Notes under the pieces: generated by a model
What the model was told of the DNA's origin: nothing
Databases searched by the model: none
What the model saw: only the letters and a program-made list of their open reading frames with translations
From: Peromyscus leucopus
Taxonomy: Eukaryota > Chordata > Mammalia > Rodentia > Cricetidae
Length of the DNA stretch: 64,000 nt
Reading direction: 5' to 3'
Assembly: GCF_004664715.2 (NCBI RefSeq)
Contig: NC_051069.1
Location: 10,219,501-10,283,500, forward strand
Shown here: positions 42,846-53,975 of the stretch, piece after piece
Numbering within the stretch: position 1 is the first letter of the stretch
How the letters are laid out: the number at the start of each line of letters is the position of its first letter
Program-made: the position numbers and the translations under genes

Positions 42846-44688
42846 TTTCTTTTGTTTTTATTCAGAAAATTTTTTCATTCATTTTACACATCAATCAATG
42901 ATCCCCTTCTTTTCTCCTCCCATCTTCCCATCTTCCCCTCCCAACCCACCCCCTAATCCCCTCACAAAAAGGCAAAGGCCTCCCATGGGGAGGCACATCC
43001 AGTAAAGGCAAGTCCCAGTCCTTCCCCCTGCCTCAAGGCTGCACGAAGTGTCCCATCATAGAAATGGACTCCAAAAAGCCTGCTCATGCACCAGGGATGG
43101 AAATCTGATCCTACCACCAAGGGACCACCCCCCAAGCAGATCAAGTTACACAACTGTCTAGCCATGCAGAGGAACTAGTCCAATCCATGCAGGTTCCACG
43201 GCCTTTGATCCAACTTTCATGAGTTCCCACTAGTTTGGTTTGGTCGTCTCTGCAGGTTTCCACATAATGATCCTGATGCACTTGCTCATAGAATCCCTCT
43301 TCTTTCTCCTCGACTGGACTCCTGGAGCTCTGCCTGGTGTTTGGCTGTGGATCTCTGCATCTGCTTCCATCAGTCGTAGGAGAAAAGCTCTGTAATGACA
43401 GTTAGGGTGTTCACCAGTCTGATCACTGGAGCAAGCCAGTTCAGTTCAGACACCCTCTCCACTATTTCTAATAGTCCAAAACTGGGGTCATCCTTGGGGA
43501 TTCCTGGCAACTTCCCTAGCACCAGGTTTCTCTCTATCCCCATGATGTCTCACTCTATCATGATATCTCTTTCATTGCTTTCCCACTCCATCCCTGTTCC
43601 AGCTTGACCATCCCATTCCTTTATGTTCTCATCCCCTATCCCCTACTCTCCATTGCCCACCCTCATCCCTAGTTTACTCATGGAGATCTCATCTATTTCC
43701 CCTTCTCAGGGTGATCCTCTTTGGGTCTTCCTTGTTAGCTAGCTTCTCTGGAGTTGTGAGTTGTTGTCTGGTTATCCTTTGCTTTATCTCTAGTATCCAC
43801 TTATGAGTGGGTACATACCATATTTGTCCTTCTGAGTCTGGGTTACCTCACTCAGGATGATATTTTCTAGTTCCATCCATTTGCCTGCAAACCTCATGAT
43901 GTCATTGTTTTTCTCTACTGAGTAGTACTCCATTGTGCATATGTACCACATTTTCTTAATCCATTCTTCAGCTGAGGGGCACCTAGGTTTTTTTTTTTTT
44001 TTCCAGGTTCTGGCTATTATGAATAATGCTGCTATGAACACAGCTGAGCATGTGTCCCCATGGTATGATTGAACATTCCTTGAGTATATGCCCAAGAGTG
44101 GTATAGCTAGATCTTGAGGAAGATTGATTCCCAATTTTCTGAGAAATCGTCACACTGATTTCCCAAGTGGCTATACAAGTTTGCACTCCCACCAACAGTG
44201 GAGGAGTATTCCCCTTGCTCCACATCCTCTCCAACATAAGCTGTCTTCAGTGTTTTTGGTCTTAGCTATTCTGACAGGTGTAAGATGGTATTTCAGAGTC
44301 GTGTTGATTTGCATTTCCCTGATGACTAAGGATGCTGAGCAATTCCTTAAATGTCTTTCAGCCATTTGAATTCTTCTTTGAGAATTCTCTGTTTAGCTCT
44401 GTAGCCCATTTTTAATTGGATTGTTTGTTATTTTGATGTCTAGTTTCTTGAGTTCTTTATATACTTTGGAGATCAGTCCTCTGTCAGATGTGGGGTTGGT
44501 GAAGATGTTTTCCCATTCTGTAGGCTGTCTTTTTGTCTTATTTACTGTGTCCTTTGCCTTACAGAAGCTTCTCAGTTTCAGAAGGTCCCATTTATTAATT
44601 GTTCTCAGTGTCTGTGCTACTGATGTTATATTTAGGAAGTGGTCTCCTGTGCCAATGCATTCAAGACTACTTCCTACTTTCTGTCTAG
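42846..44688 (-). mobile_element. 5'-truncated LINE-1, decayed
   Basis: The 3' UTR spans about 42846-43789 (pyrimidine-rich block, then CTCTGCCTGGTGTTTGGCTG). The ORF2 C-terminus follows to about 44688. The minus-strand frame is broken into pieces ending near 43790, 43983, 44171 and 44393. The coding remnants include [19 protein letters not shown], homologous to the 15601-17360 element. It is older than that copy and has no clear target duplication. Confidence 0.9.
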
Positions 44689-45882
44689 ATTCAGGCCAAA
44701 GGGCCTCTACCATCTTGGTGAGGAGGGCAGGAGCAGCTGGAAGCTTCTAGAACCTTCTCAGTTGACCTGAATTGGTTTTGGAAGATGGCCGCTGAACTCT
44801 CTCATGCCCTATCATCAGCCCCAAGAGGGCCTGGGAGCTCACAGGTGCCTTGTCTGCTCTGTAATGGGCGGGGCACCTGGGTTTAGGAGGCAGAGACTGC
44901 CCAGGCATGGGTGAGGCTGGGGGCCTCCTCCACCCAGCTCAGCAGCCTGGCCTAGGCTGTGATGCTCTAGGTCCCTGTGGGTCCCCATCCTGGAGGATAG
45001 CTCCTTTCAACTTGAACTTGCTGATCTCTGAAGGCTCCTCAATCCCCAGAGTACAACAGCCCTGGCTTTCAGCTCTATCCAGCTTATTTCACTGTGGTTT
45101 AGAGGGCAAAATGCCATCACCTGGACTCTCCCCAAATTCCATATGATCTCCCAACAGGGCCGAAAGGGCTCTGCTCTCTGGGAGATCCTCTGCCCCCAGG
45201 CATCTGCAGGGGGACCTGCCTGCACCAGCTCTGTAAATGCTGGCTTTGTTCAGGGAAGAGACCCAAGGAAGCTTCAGGGCTGAGGGCATGCCTGCCTTCC
45301 CTCCTGGGCTGCATGAGGCAGGAGGCCAGTGATGTTGTGCCAAGCAGTGCAGCCCACCCAGGCAGCGTGGAGGGCCTGTGACCTTGCAGCCTGGAGTACA
45401 AAGAGCTGTGGTGAGGGAGCATGCCTAGGTTAGGGCACATTATAAACATTTACATCCTACAGGTGGCAGTCACTCCTCCCAGGAGCACCTAGGTCTCTGC
45501 CCACATTTCAGGTCCTCCTCTTTTCTCTTCCATCCTCTCTTCCTCCTTCCACTGGTCTCTTATCTGTTCTGTGGCCAAATGTACTCACATCCCTTACCTC
45601 CTTGCCTCTGCATAAAACGTTCCCACCTCATCCACCCAAGGTTCAAGCCAAAAGCTGCCTCTTCCTTGAGGCCCATCTGGAATCCAGGCAGAACTGGGCG
45701 GTTTCCCGTGTGTCTCTGATGACACATCTGTAAGCTTTGTTACAATGAGTTGCAGGCTGCCTTGCTCTGGCGTTGACTGTGTCTATTATGCCTGGGTATC
45801 TTCCTCCTTCCCACACCCCAGCAAAACCCAGGCACACTCACGGTCTTAGAAGTTTTATATTCATGTCACACTATTAACTAGT
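44689..45882. other. 1.2-kb low-repeat stretch
   Basis: No repeat or exon signature that I can support. Confidence 0.4.
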
Positions 45883-46235
45883 TGAAAGCTAGCATTTATT
45901 GAGCACTTAGCATGTACCTTGTGAGACTTAGAGTTTGTTATTAACTCATATAATGCCCCCCAACTCCCCTCAGGTAAAACAGAGAAGGCCTGGAAGCTTC
46001 CATATGACCCTACCCTCCTCACTAAGACAGCAGGAGCTGCCTCTTTGGCCCAGAGAACTAGGCAGAAGGTCCTAGCCCATCCCACACCCTTGGCTGCCCA
46101 AGAATCCCAACATAATGAGAGATGAGATGCCTCCTCACAACCCTTTGAGGCAGACACTAAGGAAACTAAGACACAGAGATGTTAGGTAACCTGTTTAGAG
46201 TCACACAGTAAGTTGCAAAGTATGGAGCCAACCAT
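45883..46235 (-). mobile_element. MIR SINE pieces (antisense)
   Basis: The left part at 45883-45960 (GCATTTATTGAGCACTTAGC, ATTAACTCATATAATGC) and the right part at 46143-46235 (GGTAACCTGTTTAGAGTCAC) follow antisense MIR order, with unrelated sequence between. Confidence 0.55.
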
Positions 46236-47093
46236 GGACAGCTTGGGTCCTCTGTCTGTGCCTTTCCCGCCCCCCCACTCCCCCGTCTCACAGGACTTTG
46301 CCTTCTGGGATTTGAATCAGGGGTTCACCTTCCCTGACTGCACGGATTTGTTAGGGCCTCCTGATGCTCAGTGCCTGATGCTCGCCTATGTGAAACTGGT
46401 AACCATGGTTACGTATACTTCAGCGTTGAAAGAGATTTCAGTGATGGTGTGTGCAAAAGAAGTCATAGCCCAGAAAAGCCGAACTGTAGACGGAGATGAC
46501 CATACCTCAGTCTAACTGGGTGTTCACCAAGGATGCTTGGCCCCTAGTAACCTGACTGGCCACGGCTCTTTGAACTGCATGGTGCCCCTTTCCACCTCGT
46601 TTTCCCAAACACATTTTGCTTCTGCACTCTCCCAGCAGGAACTTCTGTTTATTTTGTCTACACAGATGCTAAGGTCTGTGTGAAGCTCTGGGCTCTGTTG
46701 CAGTCCCACACCACCTCCTTGCACACCCATCCCACCCCCTCCCACTCATCTCCAGCTACCCCACACCTGGCCTGCTTCTCCTGGAAACTTCATCCCCAGG
46801 GGAGCAGGGCAATGGGCTGCTGCTGAGCCAGCCAGAAAATTCCTGAAGTGTGAGCAGGTTGGTTTTCATCAAAAGATTTGAAAGTTCAGGATGGCCAGAC
46901 ATTTCTCTTTAGGGTAATGACATTTGCAGGCTCCACAGCCTGGCTCCCAGCTCCTGTACCCTGTACTCTTTGCCTTCTGAAGTAGTCCCAGAATCCCTGA
47001 GCTAGACTCCAGGAGACCTCCTCCCTCCCAGAGACTTTGCTTGGGATATGATCAGATGGAACGAAGCCCAATTCTTCTATTCTAAGAGTCACA
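46236..47093. other. Low-repeat stretch, no gene recognised
   Basis: A 100-codon frame at 46213-46515 begins inside the MIR piece and has no motif. Confidence 0.4.
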
Positions 47094-47325
47094 GGCTGGG
47101 ATGTAGCTCCATTGGTGGGATGTAACTCCATAGGTAGAGTGCTTGCCTAGCATGCACAAAGCCCTGGATTCAATCCCCAGCATTGCATAAACTGGGCATG
47201 GTGAAACCCACCTATAATCTCAATACTTAGGAGGTGGAAGCAGAAGAGGCAGAAGTTCAAGGTCATACTGGGCTACATAGTGAGTTCAAGAGCAGCCTGC
47301 AAGAAGGTCACCATCAAAAACAACT
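47094..47325 (+). mobile_element. B4-type SINE (ID head + B1)
   Basis: GTGCTTGCCTAGCATGCACA and GGATTCAATCCCCAGCATTG are the ID head, here preceded by a partial duplicate of its first bases. CATACTGGGCTACATAGTGA is B1. Confidence 0.8.
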
Positions 47326-47435
47326 AGACATCCCAATCAGTGGGTTGCAGGGGACCCAAGGCTCCAGGTCCCGCCAGCGACCCTCCAGCTGCTGGCCTCT
47401 ATGATGATGCACCCACAGAGGCCCTCCTACCAAGC

Positions 47436-47737
47436 TGTTTAGTGATTGTCAACCTGGCAGGATCTAGAATCATTTAGGAGACAAGGCTTCAGGCTCATCT
47501 GTGAGTGAGTTTCTAGATCAAGTTAACTGAGATAGAAGATCTTCCTGTGAAAAGCACCATTCCGGAGTCTGGGGTGCCAGACTTAATAAAAAGGAGAAGT
47601 TGAGCTGAACACCAGCATGCATCTCTCTGCTGGGGATGCGATGTGGCCAGCTGTCTGGAGCTCCTGCCTCCATGATGGACTGTGCCTTTGAACTGTGAGC
47701 TTAAGTTCTCATCACAGCAACAAGAAAACTAAGACAC
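47436..47737 (+). mobile_element. LTR-like rodent repeat
   Basis: TAGTGATTGTCAACCTGGCA, CCAGACTTAATAAAAAGGAG, GCATGCATCTCTCTGCTG and ATCACAGCAACAAGAAAACT are in the order known for a common rodent LTR-like family. Name uncertain. Confidence 0.55.
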
Positions 47738-47804
47738 CTCCACAGTGTGAGCAGCATCTTCTAGTCCTAGGAGCAGAGGGGTAGAGAGCAGCTGGCTGTC
47801 TCAG

Positions 47805-48612
47805 TCAGGGTGTCTATTGCTGTGAGGAAACACCATGACCAAAAGCAACTCGGGGAGGAAAGGGTTTAATTGGCTTACACTTCTAATCACTGTTCATCAT
47901 TGCTCTGGAGGTGGTGGAACCTGGGAGAGTGGAGCAGATGAATGAGGCCAACTAAAGTCTCATGAAACAGCCAACATTTTCAGAGCACAAGACAATATAT
48001 ACTCTGAGGGTTAAGAAGACTGACATGAGTAAAGTGTACAATTCTTGCCTGTGGTGGACAAGCCACACACGGCAACAACATGTTTTTCATGGAGGCATAT
48101 AAACAAATAACAATAACCAGTTGCATGTAATGAATAATCCGAAGTAAACTCACTCTTATCTGCTACACTTGAGAGAGGCACAAAAGCACATTCCAAGAAC
48201 AAGTATGTGTTTTTGAAGAAACTGAGCTTACACGACTCTTGTCTGTTTCCTAGAATTTTCTCACAAGCACTCAGAAATCTCACATGATTCTTGGACTGTG
48301 TTCCAATAACTGTTCATCACTGGAGGAAGTCAGGACAGGAACTCAAACAGGGCAGGAACCTGGATGCAGAAGCTGATGCAGAGGCCATGGAGGAGTGCTG
48401 CTTACTAGCTTACTCCAAATAGCTTGCTCAATCTGCTTCCTTAAGCACCTAGGACCAACAGCCCAGAGATGGCACCACCCACAATGGGCAGGGCCCTCCC
48501 CCATTAATCCCTAATTAAGAAAATGCCCTACAGGTTTGCCTACAGCCTCATCTTATGGAGGCATTTTTTTGAGGTTCTCTTTAGCTTATGTCAAGTTGAC
48601 ATAAAACTATTC
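47805..48612 (-). mobile_element. LTR-like rodent repeat (antisense), split by another LTR
   Basis: 47808-47900 (GTCTATTGCTGTGAGGAAAC) and 48309-48612 (GAAGTCAGGACAGGAACTCA, CATGGAGGAGTGCTGCTTAC, TATGTCAAGTTGACATAAAA) are the two halves of one copy. The plus-strand copy at 60699 is the same family. Confidence 0.65.
47901..48308 (-). mobile_element. Probable solo LTR (RLTR10-like), nested
   Basis: On the minus strand it begins with ATTGGAACACAGTCCAAGAA. A promoter-like AGTATATATTG near 47995 lies upstream of the terminal part GGTTCCACCACCTCCAGAGCA. The outer LTR-like repeat continues at both sides. ACTGTTCATCA(T/C) is repeated exactly at the borders (47889-47900 and 48309-48320). A 12-bp duplication is longer than usual for an LTR element. 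Confidence 0.65.
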
Positions 48613-48626
48613 AGCAGAGAGATTAA

Positions 48627-48690
48627 ATTCTATTCTATTCTATTCTATTCTATTCTATTCTATTCTATTCTATTCTATTCTGTTCTATTC
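48627..48690 (+). repeat. (TTCTA)n microsatellite
   Basis: Twelve pentamer units of CTATT, one with a G for A. Confidence 0.95.
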
Positions 48691-49132
48691 ATTTCTCCTC
48701 CTCCTCTTCTCCCCAGCCCAGACCCCTCCACTTGAGTAGAGACATTGGCCCGCCACCCTATGTATCACTAGGCCTTTATGCATCAGTGCCCTTGGCTTCC
48801 AGGCCTTCTGTCTTGAACTAGACATGGCATCACAGATCTCTTGGTCTCCAGCTTGCAGACAGTAGACCATAGGGCCTCTTCAGCCCCCACAGTCATGACC
48901 ACCATTAACATGAATCCATCTTCCTTTGTAGATGTATTTGTCTAATCTGTTCTATTTTCCTGGAGGAACCTGACTAATCCGAGGTTCATTGAATAGAAGG
49001 AAATAGGATTTTGGAGGTCAGGTCAAGAAGAGTGAGTGCCTCTTAGCCACCTATCAGCACTGACCACTGAAGCCTCAGGGAACCAAGCTTCTCATGCAAA
49101 ACCATTTGGAAGTTATGGCAGGGATGGGTGGG
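48691..49132. other. Low-repeat stretch, no gene recognised
   Basis: No repeat or exon signature that I can support. Confidence 0.35.
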
Positions 49133-49370
49133 GGCCAAGGGTGCAGCTCAGTGGTAGGTGTCTCTCTAGCCTTCACCCATCCCTGGGTCCAATCTTCAGC
49201 TTGAAACTAACAGACAAACCTAGGCAAGATGGTATATACTTGTAAACCTGCTGTGAGGACTCTGGAGGCAGAGACAGGAAGATCATAAGTTCAAGACCAG
49301 CTAGGGCTACATAGCAAGTTGCAGGCTAGACTGGTTAGGGGACTCTGTCTCAGACAAAACAAAACCATAG
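49133..49370 (+). mobile_element. B4-type SINE (ID head + B1)
   Basis: GGTGCAGCTCAGTGGTAGGT head, then AGTTCAAGACCAGCTAGGGC and ACTCTGTCTCAGACAAAAC from the B1 part. Confidence 0.7.
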
Positions 49371-49416
49371 TCACCGTGAGCAGACTTGATCCCAGACATA
49401 TCAAAAAGCTAAATTA

Positions 49417-49418
<2 letters not shown>

Positions 49419-49467
<49 letters not shown>
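49419..49467 (+). repeat. (GT)n microsatellite
   Basis: About 24 GT units. Confidence 0.95.
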
Positions 49468-49470
<3 letters not shown>

Positions 49471-49695
49471 GGCTCAGCCAGTAAAATACAAGCATGGGGG
49501 ATATGTTTGATCCCCAGAACCCACACTTTTAAAAGAAAAAAAATCTGGTCCAGACATGGTCCAGGTATATGCACCTTTAATTCCAGTACTCAGGAGGCAG
49601 AGGCAGGCAGATCTTTGTGAGTTTGAGGCCAGCTTGGTCTACAGAGTGAGTTCCAAGACAACATAGTAAGACCATTTCTAAAATAAACAAACAAG
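49468..49695 (+). mobile_element. tRNA-like SINE head plus B1
   Basis: ATGGCTCAGCCAGTAAAATA and TTTGATCCCCAGAACCCACA, with an A-rich linker at 49530-49540. A B1 follows from 49548 (ACCTTTAATTCCAGTACTCA, GTCTACAGAGTGAGTTCCAA). Confidence 0.7.
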
Positions 49696-49699
49696 AACA

Positions 49700-50152
49700 G
49701 GCACACTGCATTGGGTTTATAATCCCAGAGCTGGGGAAATGGAAGGAGGAGGATCCTGGGGGCCCGGCAGGCCTAAAGGAAGGGTGTAACGGAGGCAAGC
49801 GGTGCTCCCAGGGGCTTAGGCACAGAGGGAAATGAGACACGGTCATGAACAGAACCCAGGGAAAACGATGTCAGGAACAGAGAGAGGGAAAGAAGCCACA
49901 AAGAGACTGAAAGACCATGGGCAAGGAGGGCAGGAAGCGATGGAGGGGTTGAAAGGAAGCCAGGCATGGTGTTCAGCAAGAAGGGGGTGGGCCAGAGGCG
50001 TCCAGTGCTGGTTCCAGGCCAAGTAGGTGAGAAAAGGGATAGTGAGCCCCCAGAATGCATCGGCAAGCAGGTGTCTGGCGAGCTTGGCAAAACCCATTTC
50101 TTTATGACAGGTGGGCCAAGAATCACATTACAGTGGAGAGGATGAAGGAAGC

Positions 50153-50154
<2 letters not shown>
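49700..50154. other. Low-repeat stretch, possible SINE fragment at its left
   Basis: 49700-49780 may be a B4 fragment (GGTTTATAATCCCAGAGCTG). The rest is purine-rich and unrecognised. Confidence 0.35.

Positions 50155-50201
<47 letters not shown>
50155..50201 (+). repeat. (GT)n microsatellite
   Basis: About 23 GT units. Confidence 0.95.
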
Positions 50202-50202
<1 letters not shown>

Positions 50203-50299
50203 AAGCATGTGTGCAGCACATGTGTTCAGCTCTTTAGGCTTGAGAGGGAAAAAAAGAGAATTCAGAAGTAGGAAGAAGGAAAAATGGAAGGAGTCAGCT

Positions 50300-50324
50300 T
50301 TTTTTTTTTTTTTTTTTTTTTTTT
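50300..50324 (+). repeat. Poly(T), 25 nt
   Basis: Uninterrupted T run without a recognisable adjacent retroposon. Confidence 0.9.
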
Positions 50325-50360
50325 GGCTTTGAGTTGGGATGAGTGAATTTGCCACAGTAC

Positions 50361-50395
50361 AGAGAAGAGAAGAAAAGAGGAGAGAGGAGAGGAGG

Positions 50396-50440
<45 letters not shown>

Positions 50441-50535
50441 GGGGGAGAGGGAAGGAAGGGGAGAGGAGAGGGAGAGGGAGAGGTTGAAAGCACAGGAGGG
50501 AAGGAAGGAGGGATGGAAGGAGAGAGACAGACAGA
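50361..50535 (+). repeat. GA-rich tract with a 41-nt poly(G) core
   Basis: GAAAAGAGG- and GAGAGGAG-type purine sequence leads into an uninterrupted run of 41 Gs (50399-50439). This is followed by GGGGGAGAGG and GGAAGG repeats. Confidence 0.95.
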
Positions 50536-50798
50536 GACAGATAGAGATGCTTGAAGCTGGGCTGCAGAGAGGAGCTGCTCCCGGAAGACAGCCAAGAGGA
50601 GAGGCAAATAGAGCAGCTTCACCTGGGAGAGACTGTAGTCCTGCAATGGACACACACTTAAGGGGCAGAGGCCTTAAGTGAGGCTCTGTCCCAGCATCTC
50701 TGACCTTGCTCCCCCTGGCCCTGCTGACCTTCAGAGGTGGCTCCCACCTCATTTCCCTAGGAAGCCTCTCTGAGTCCTCCAACAGGCACGCCACCCCA

Positions 50799-50806
50799 TG
50801 ACGTCA
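50799..50806. promoter_or_regulatory. Consensus full-site CRE motif (TGACGTCA)
   Basis: A perfect palindrome in low-repeat DNA between 50536 and 50880. Motif only, with no adjoining promoter evidence. Confidence 0.25.
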
Positions 50807-50882
50807 TTCTCCCTGGACTTCACAGTTTTCTGAGGAACCTAGATTTCTCTCTCTCTCCAGAGTTAAGAAAAATATTGTGTTG

Positions 50883-50925
50883 TTTTTTTTTGTTTTGTTT
50901 TGTTTTGTTTTGTTTTGTTTTTATT
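50883..50925 (+). repeat. (TTTTG)n microsatellite
   Basis: Seven TTTTG units after a T run. Confidence 0.9.
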
Positions 50926-51117
50926 ACAGGGACTTCATCATTTGTAGACTGTGCAAGATCCCCCTGGTAGGCAGAAGAACTGTCCCCGTAAATGTCCGTG
51001 TGTCTATCTTTTGAGTCCTCTCTTCAGAATGTTATCTCTCTTGGAAAAGTGACCTCTGCCTATGTGGTTGGAATTAGGCTAGATTATCAGCCCAATGCCA
51101 TAGCCAAAGTCTGTTCA

Positions 51118-51265
51118 AGAGAGGCAGGGGGATGGCTCCATCACACAAACACAAGGACATGAGTTCGATCCCCAGAGTCCACGTGAAAAACAGAACAACA
51201 ACAACAAAAAACCCTGAGCAAGGTGACATGTGCTTGCACACCATTAAGAAGCAAAGACAGCTGGT
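51118..51265 (+). mobile_element. B4-type SINE fragment
   Basis: GACATGAGTTCGATCCCCAG head, an AACAACAACAAC linker, then a short B1-like piece (AAGGTGACATGTGCTTGCAC). Confidence 0.5.
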
Positions 51266-51535
51266 CACTTGTAGCTTAAATCCATTTCACACAGGTCACC
51301 GCCACTGTTAGTGCTTCTCTTTCAACACTGCAGGAGAGTGGTGGATTCTGCACATTTATTGAGCTCTATCACTAGCCTGACTGGCCACTCTTCTAGACAA
51401 GGAATCAAGTCTGACCATCTACCCACTTTCGTCCAGTCTACAAGTCCTCCTCCACGGCCTCCAAAGTCTGCTGAGTGAAAACTGCTTCTTTTGGACAGTA
51501 CTTTTCCACAGGGAGCACTTTCCCGTGTATTTATT

Positions 51536-51712
51536 TATTTATTTATTTATTTATTTATTTTTTTTTTTTTTTTTGGTTTTTCGAGACAGGTTTCTCTGTG
51601 TAGCTTTGCGTTTCTGGACTCACTTGTTAGTCCAGCTGGCTCGACTCACAGAGATCCACCTGGCTCTGCCTTCCGAGTGCTGGGATTAAAGGCGTGCGCC
51701 ACCATCGCCAGG
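51536..51712 (-). mobile_element. B1 SINE (antisense) with 14-bp target duplication
   Basis: A TTTA/T-rich start is the antisense tail. TTTTTCGAGACAGGTTTCTC to GCGTGCGCCACCATCGCCAG is B1, with several single-base deletions and a shortened middle. CCCGTGTATTTATT flanks it at 51522-51535 and 51713-51726. Confidence 0.9.
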
Positions 51713-51726
51713 CCCGTGTATTTATT

Positions 51727-52462
51727 CTTGTTGGTCACAATCCTGCAGCCACTTGCTTGCTTTCTGGCTATGTTGCTGGAGTGGAACTCCTGGATTGTTA
51801 AAGGGGGCAGCTTCAAGTCACAGTACTGTAGGAGGATGTGAAGGGAAGCCCCAGGTGCACTCCTTGACGGCCCAAGTGCTCAGGACACGAGGCCTGTCTG
51901 CTCGGGCTTGGTTTGGATGACTAAGTTTATCAGCCTAGTTACGGCCAAAAGTACTTGACTCAAGGTTCACTAATTAGTTACAAGACTGAGAAGCCTCAAT
52001 TTTTAAGAAAAACAGCTTATAAAAAAATATATTTGTCTGTAAAAAATTGTATATATTTTTACAGATAGTCTATTTCTTTGAATATAAAAAGAGGGAAGTC
52101 TTGGATTTAGTTTTTCCATACCCTTTTGAAATTTGTAACTTCTCTAGTTAGAAATCTATTTCTTACAGCTTTTTAAGACTTTGTCATGATCAGTTCTAGA
52201 GTGTATCCAGAACCAGTTGTGTGTGTGGACTGGTTGTAGTGAAACGAATCAGATTCATAACTATGTAGGCTTCGTTTTCCAGTCCGGTTTTGTATCACAG
52301 ATAGAGGTAAGACATTTGACCCCATTTGACGTGCTAAAATTGTAAAGTGGTTGGGGAACACAGGCTAGACTCATAACCATGGTGCTATTCACAGGGTTTA
52401 CTTGTTTAACACAAGTTTAAGCCTGGTGGTGTCAATAAACAAGTATGTATTTCTTTTCTACT
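51727..52462. other. Low-repeat AT-rich stretch, no gene recognised
   Basis: No repeat or exon signature that I can support. Confidence 0.4.
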
Positions 52463-52566
52463 AGAAGAAGAAGAAGAAGAAGAAGAAGGAGGAGAAGAAG
52501 AAGAGGAGGAGAGAAGAAGAAGAAGAAGAAGAAGAAGAAGAAGAAGAAGAAGAAGAAGAAGAAGAA
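52463..52566 (+). repeat. (GAA)n trinucleotide array
   Basis: About 104 purines, mostly AGA repeats with GGAGG and AGAGG interruptions. The right half is about 18 pure GAA units. Confidence 0.95.
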
Positions 52567-52800
52567 GCAGCAAAGACAGGTAGATCCCCAGGCTCTTTGG
52601 CTGGCCAGTCCAGCCTATCTGCAAGTTCCAGGCCAGTGACAGACCTTTTTCAAACAACAATAAAAAGAGGCAGGCTGTGCCTGAGAAATGATACCTGATG
52701 TCTTCCTACATCCAAACACCTGCAGCGACATATATACTTGCACCCATGCACACATAGGCACACACACATGTGCACATGCACAAAAAAACTAGTTAATTCA
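52567..52800 (+). mobile_element. B4A-type SINE body and tail
   Basis: CAGGCTCTTTGGCTGGCCAG, TTCCAGGCCAGTGACAGACC, then the CA-rich tail. It starts exactly where the GAA array ends, and no head is visible. Confidence 0.6.
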
Positions 52801-53244
52801 TTAAAATAAATACAAAGGATGTGGGGGTGGTATTGTGGCATTGCTGACTTCAGTGGTGGAGAAATGCCAAGGAACGCAGGAAAGACTCAGGTGAGAACAC
52901 AGGTGCTCCCTCAGGGTTCCAGAGAGCATAGCCAAAATCTTAGCTTTACCCCAGCAGGGCTGATCTTGGTTCTGGCCTCCAGCACCAAAAAGTAACACAA
53001 TTCTATTGTTTGAAGCCACTAAGCTTGAAGTTTATGAGATCAATTGCAAACTGATACAGCCCTATCTAGTGTGTCTCAAAGCTTGCTTTTGTCCTCCAAA
53101 GACTTTACATGCCCTTACATCCACATTATGCCCTCCTCTGATGAGGATATATAGCCATTAATATAATAATAATAATGTTTCCAGACCTGTGTGTATTGAT
53201 GTTGGTGAATCATCCTCAATCACTCTTACACCTTATTCATTATA

Positions 53245-53460
53245 GGTAGGGTCTCTCAGTCAAGCCCAGAGCTCACTGATATGGCTAGCCTTGCTACTAC
53301 CTTGTTCTGGGGATCATCTTTCTCTGTTTTCTGGAGCTGGAATTACAGATGGGCCACCACGCCTACTCAGCATTTACATGAGTTTCTGGGGATCTGAACT
53401 CTGGTCCTTGTTCTTGTATAGCAAGCTTGTTAACCTCTGAATCATCCCCCAGGGCCCTAG
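53245..53460 (-). mobile_element. B4A-type SINE (antisense)
   Basis: GGTAGGGTCTCTCAGTCAAG, GAGCTGGAATTACAGATGGG, and the antisense head AACTCTGGTCCTTGTTCTTG. Confidence 0.65.
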
Positions 53461-53757
53461 GTACATGACTTTAAGTTAATAAATATTATTACACTTTAGC
53501 TCTCGTGCTTAATTATCATTTTTTCTCTCAAAACTTTTTTTAATCTACAGGAATTGAATCTGTGTGATACACTGGGTTCCACCTGCACATCAACCACCCT
53601 TGACTTTGACAGCTGAACTTTCTGTCTACAGCCTGTCACCACCCGCACTTCTGGGGTGAACACCCTCATCCAGCTTCTTCGTGGATCCATGAGAGAGTTT
53701 CTCTGGTTTGGATACCCCTGGGTGGGTCTGTGACTCAGGAGAATCACACAAAGCTCA

Positions 53758-53873
53758 CTCAGGACCAGCTCAGTAGGTAAAGGCGCTTGCCATCATCCCT
53801 AACCATTTGAGCTTGATTCCCAGGACCCACATCATGGAAGGAGGAAGCCAGCTCCTGCAAGTTGTCCTCTGAC

Positions 53874-53915
<42 letters not shown>

Positions 53916-53975
53916 CGCACGCGCATGCACCCTCTCCTTCACACATATAAATACATGTTAATTTAAAAATCTAGA
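53758..53975 (+). mobile_element. B3-type SINE with (CA)n
   Basis: ACCAGCTCAGTAGGTAAAGG head, GAGCTTGATTCCCAGGACCC, CTGCAAGTTGTCCTCTGACC. About 19 CA units lie at 53875-53914, before ATAAATACATGTTAATTTAA. Confidence 0.8.

Noticed and set aside
48011..48283. 90-codon open frame on the minus strand
   Set aside because: It lies wholly inside the nested LTR, and such LTRs do not normally encode a protein there.
50128..50794. Pro-rich and Gly-rich frames of 110-175 codons
   Set aside because: They are translations of the poly(G)/GA tract and the GT microsatellite.
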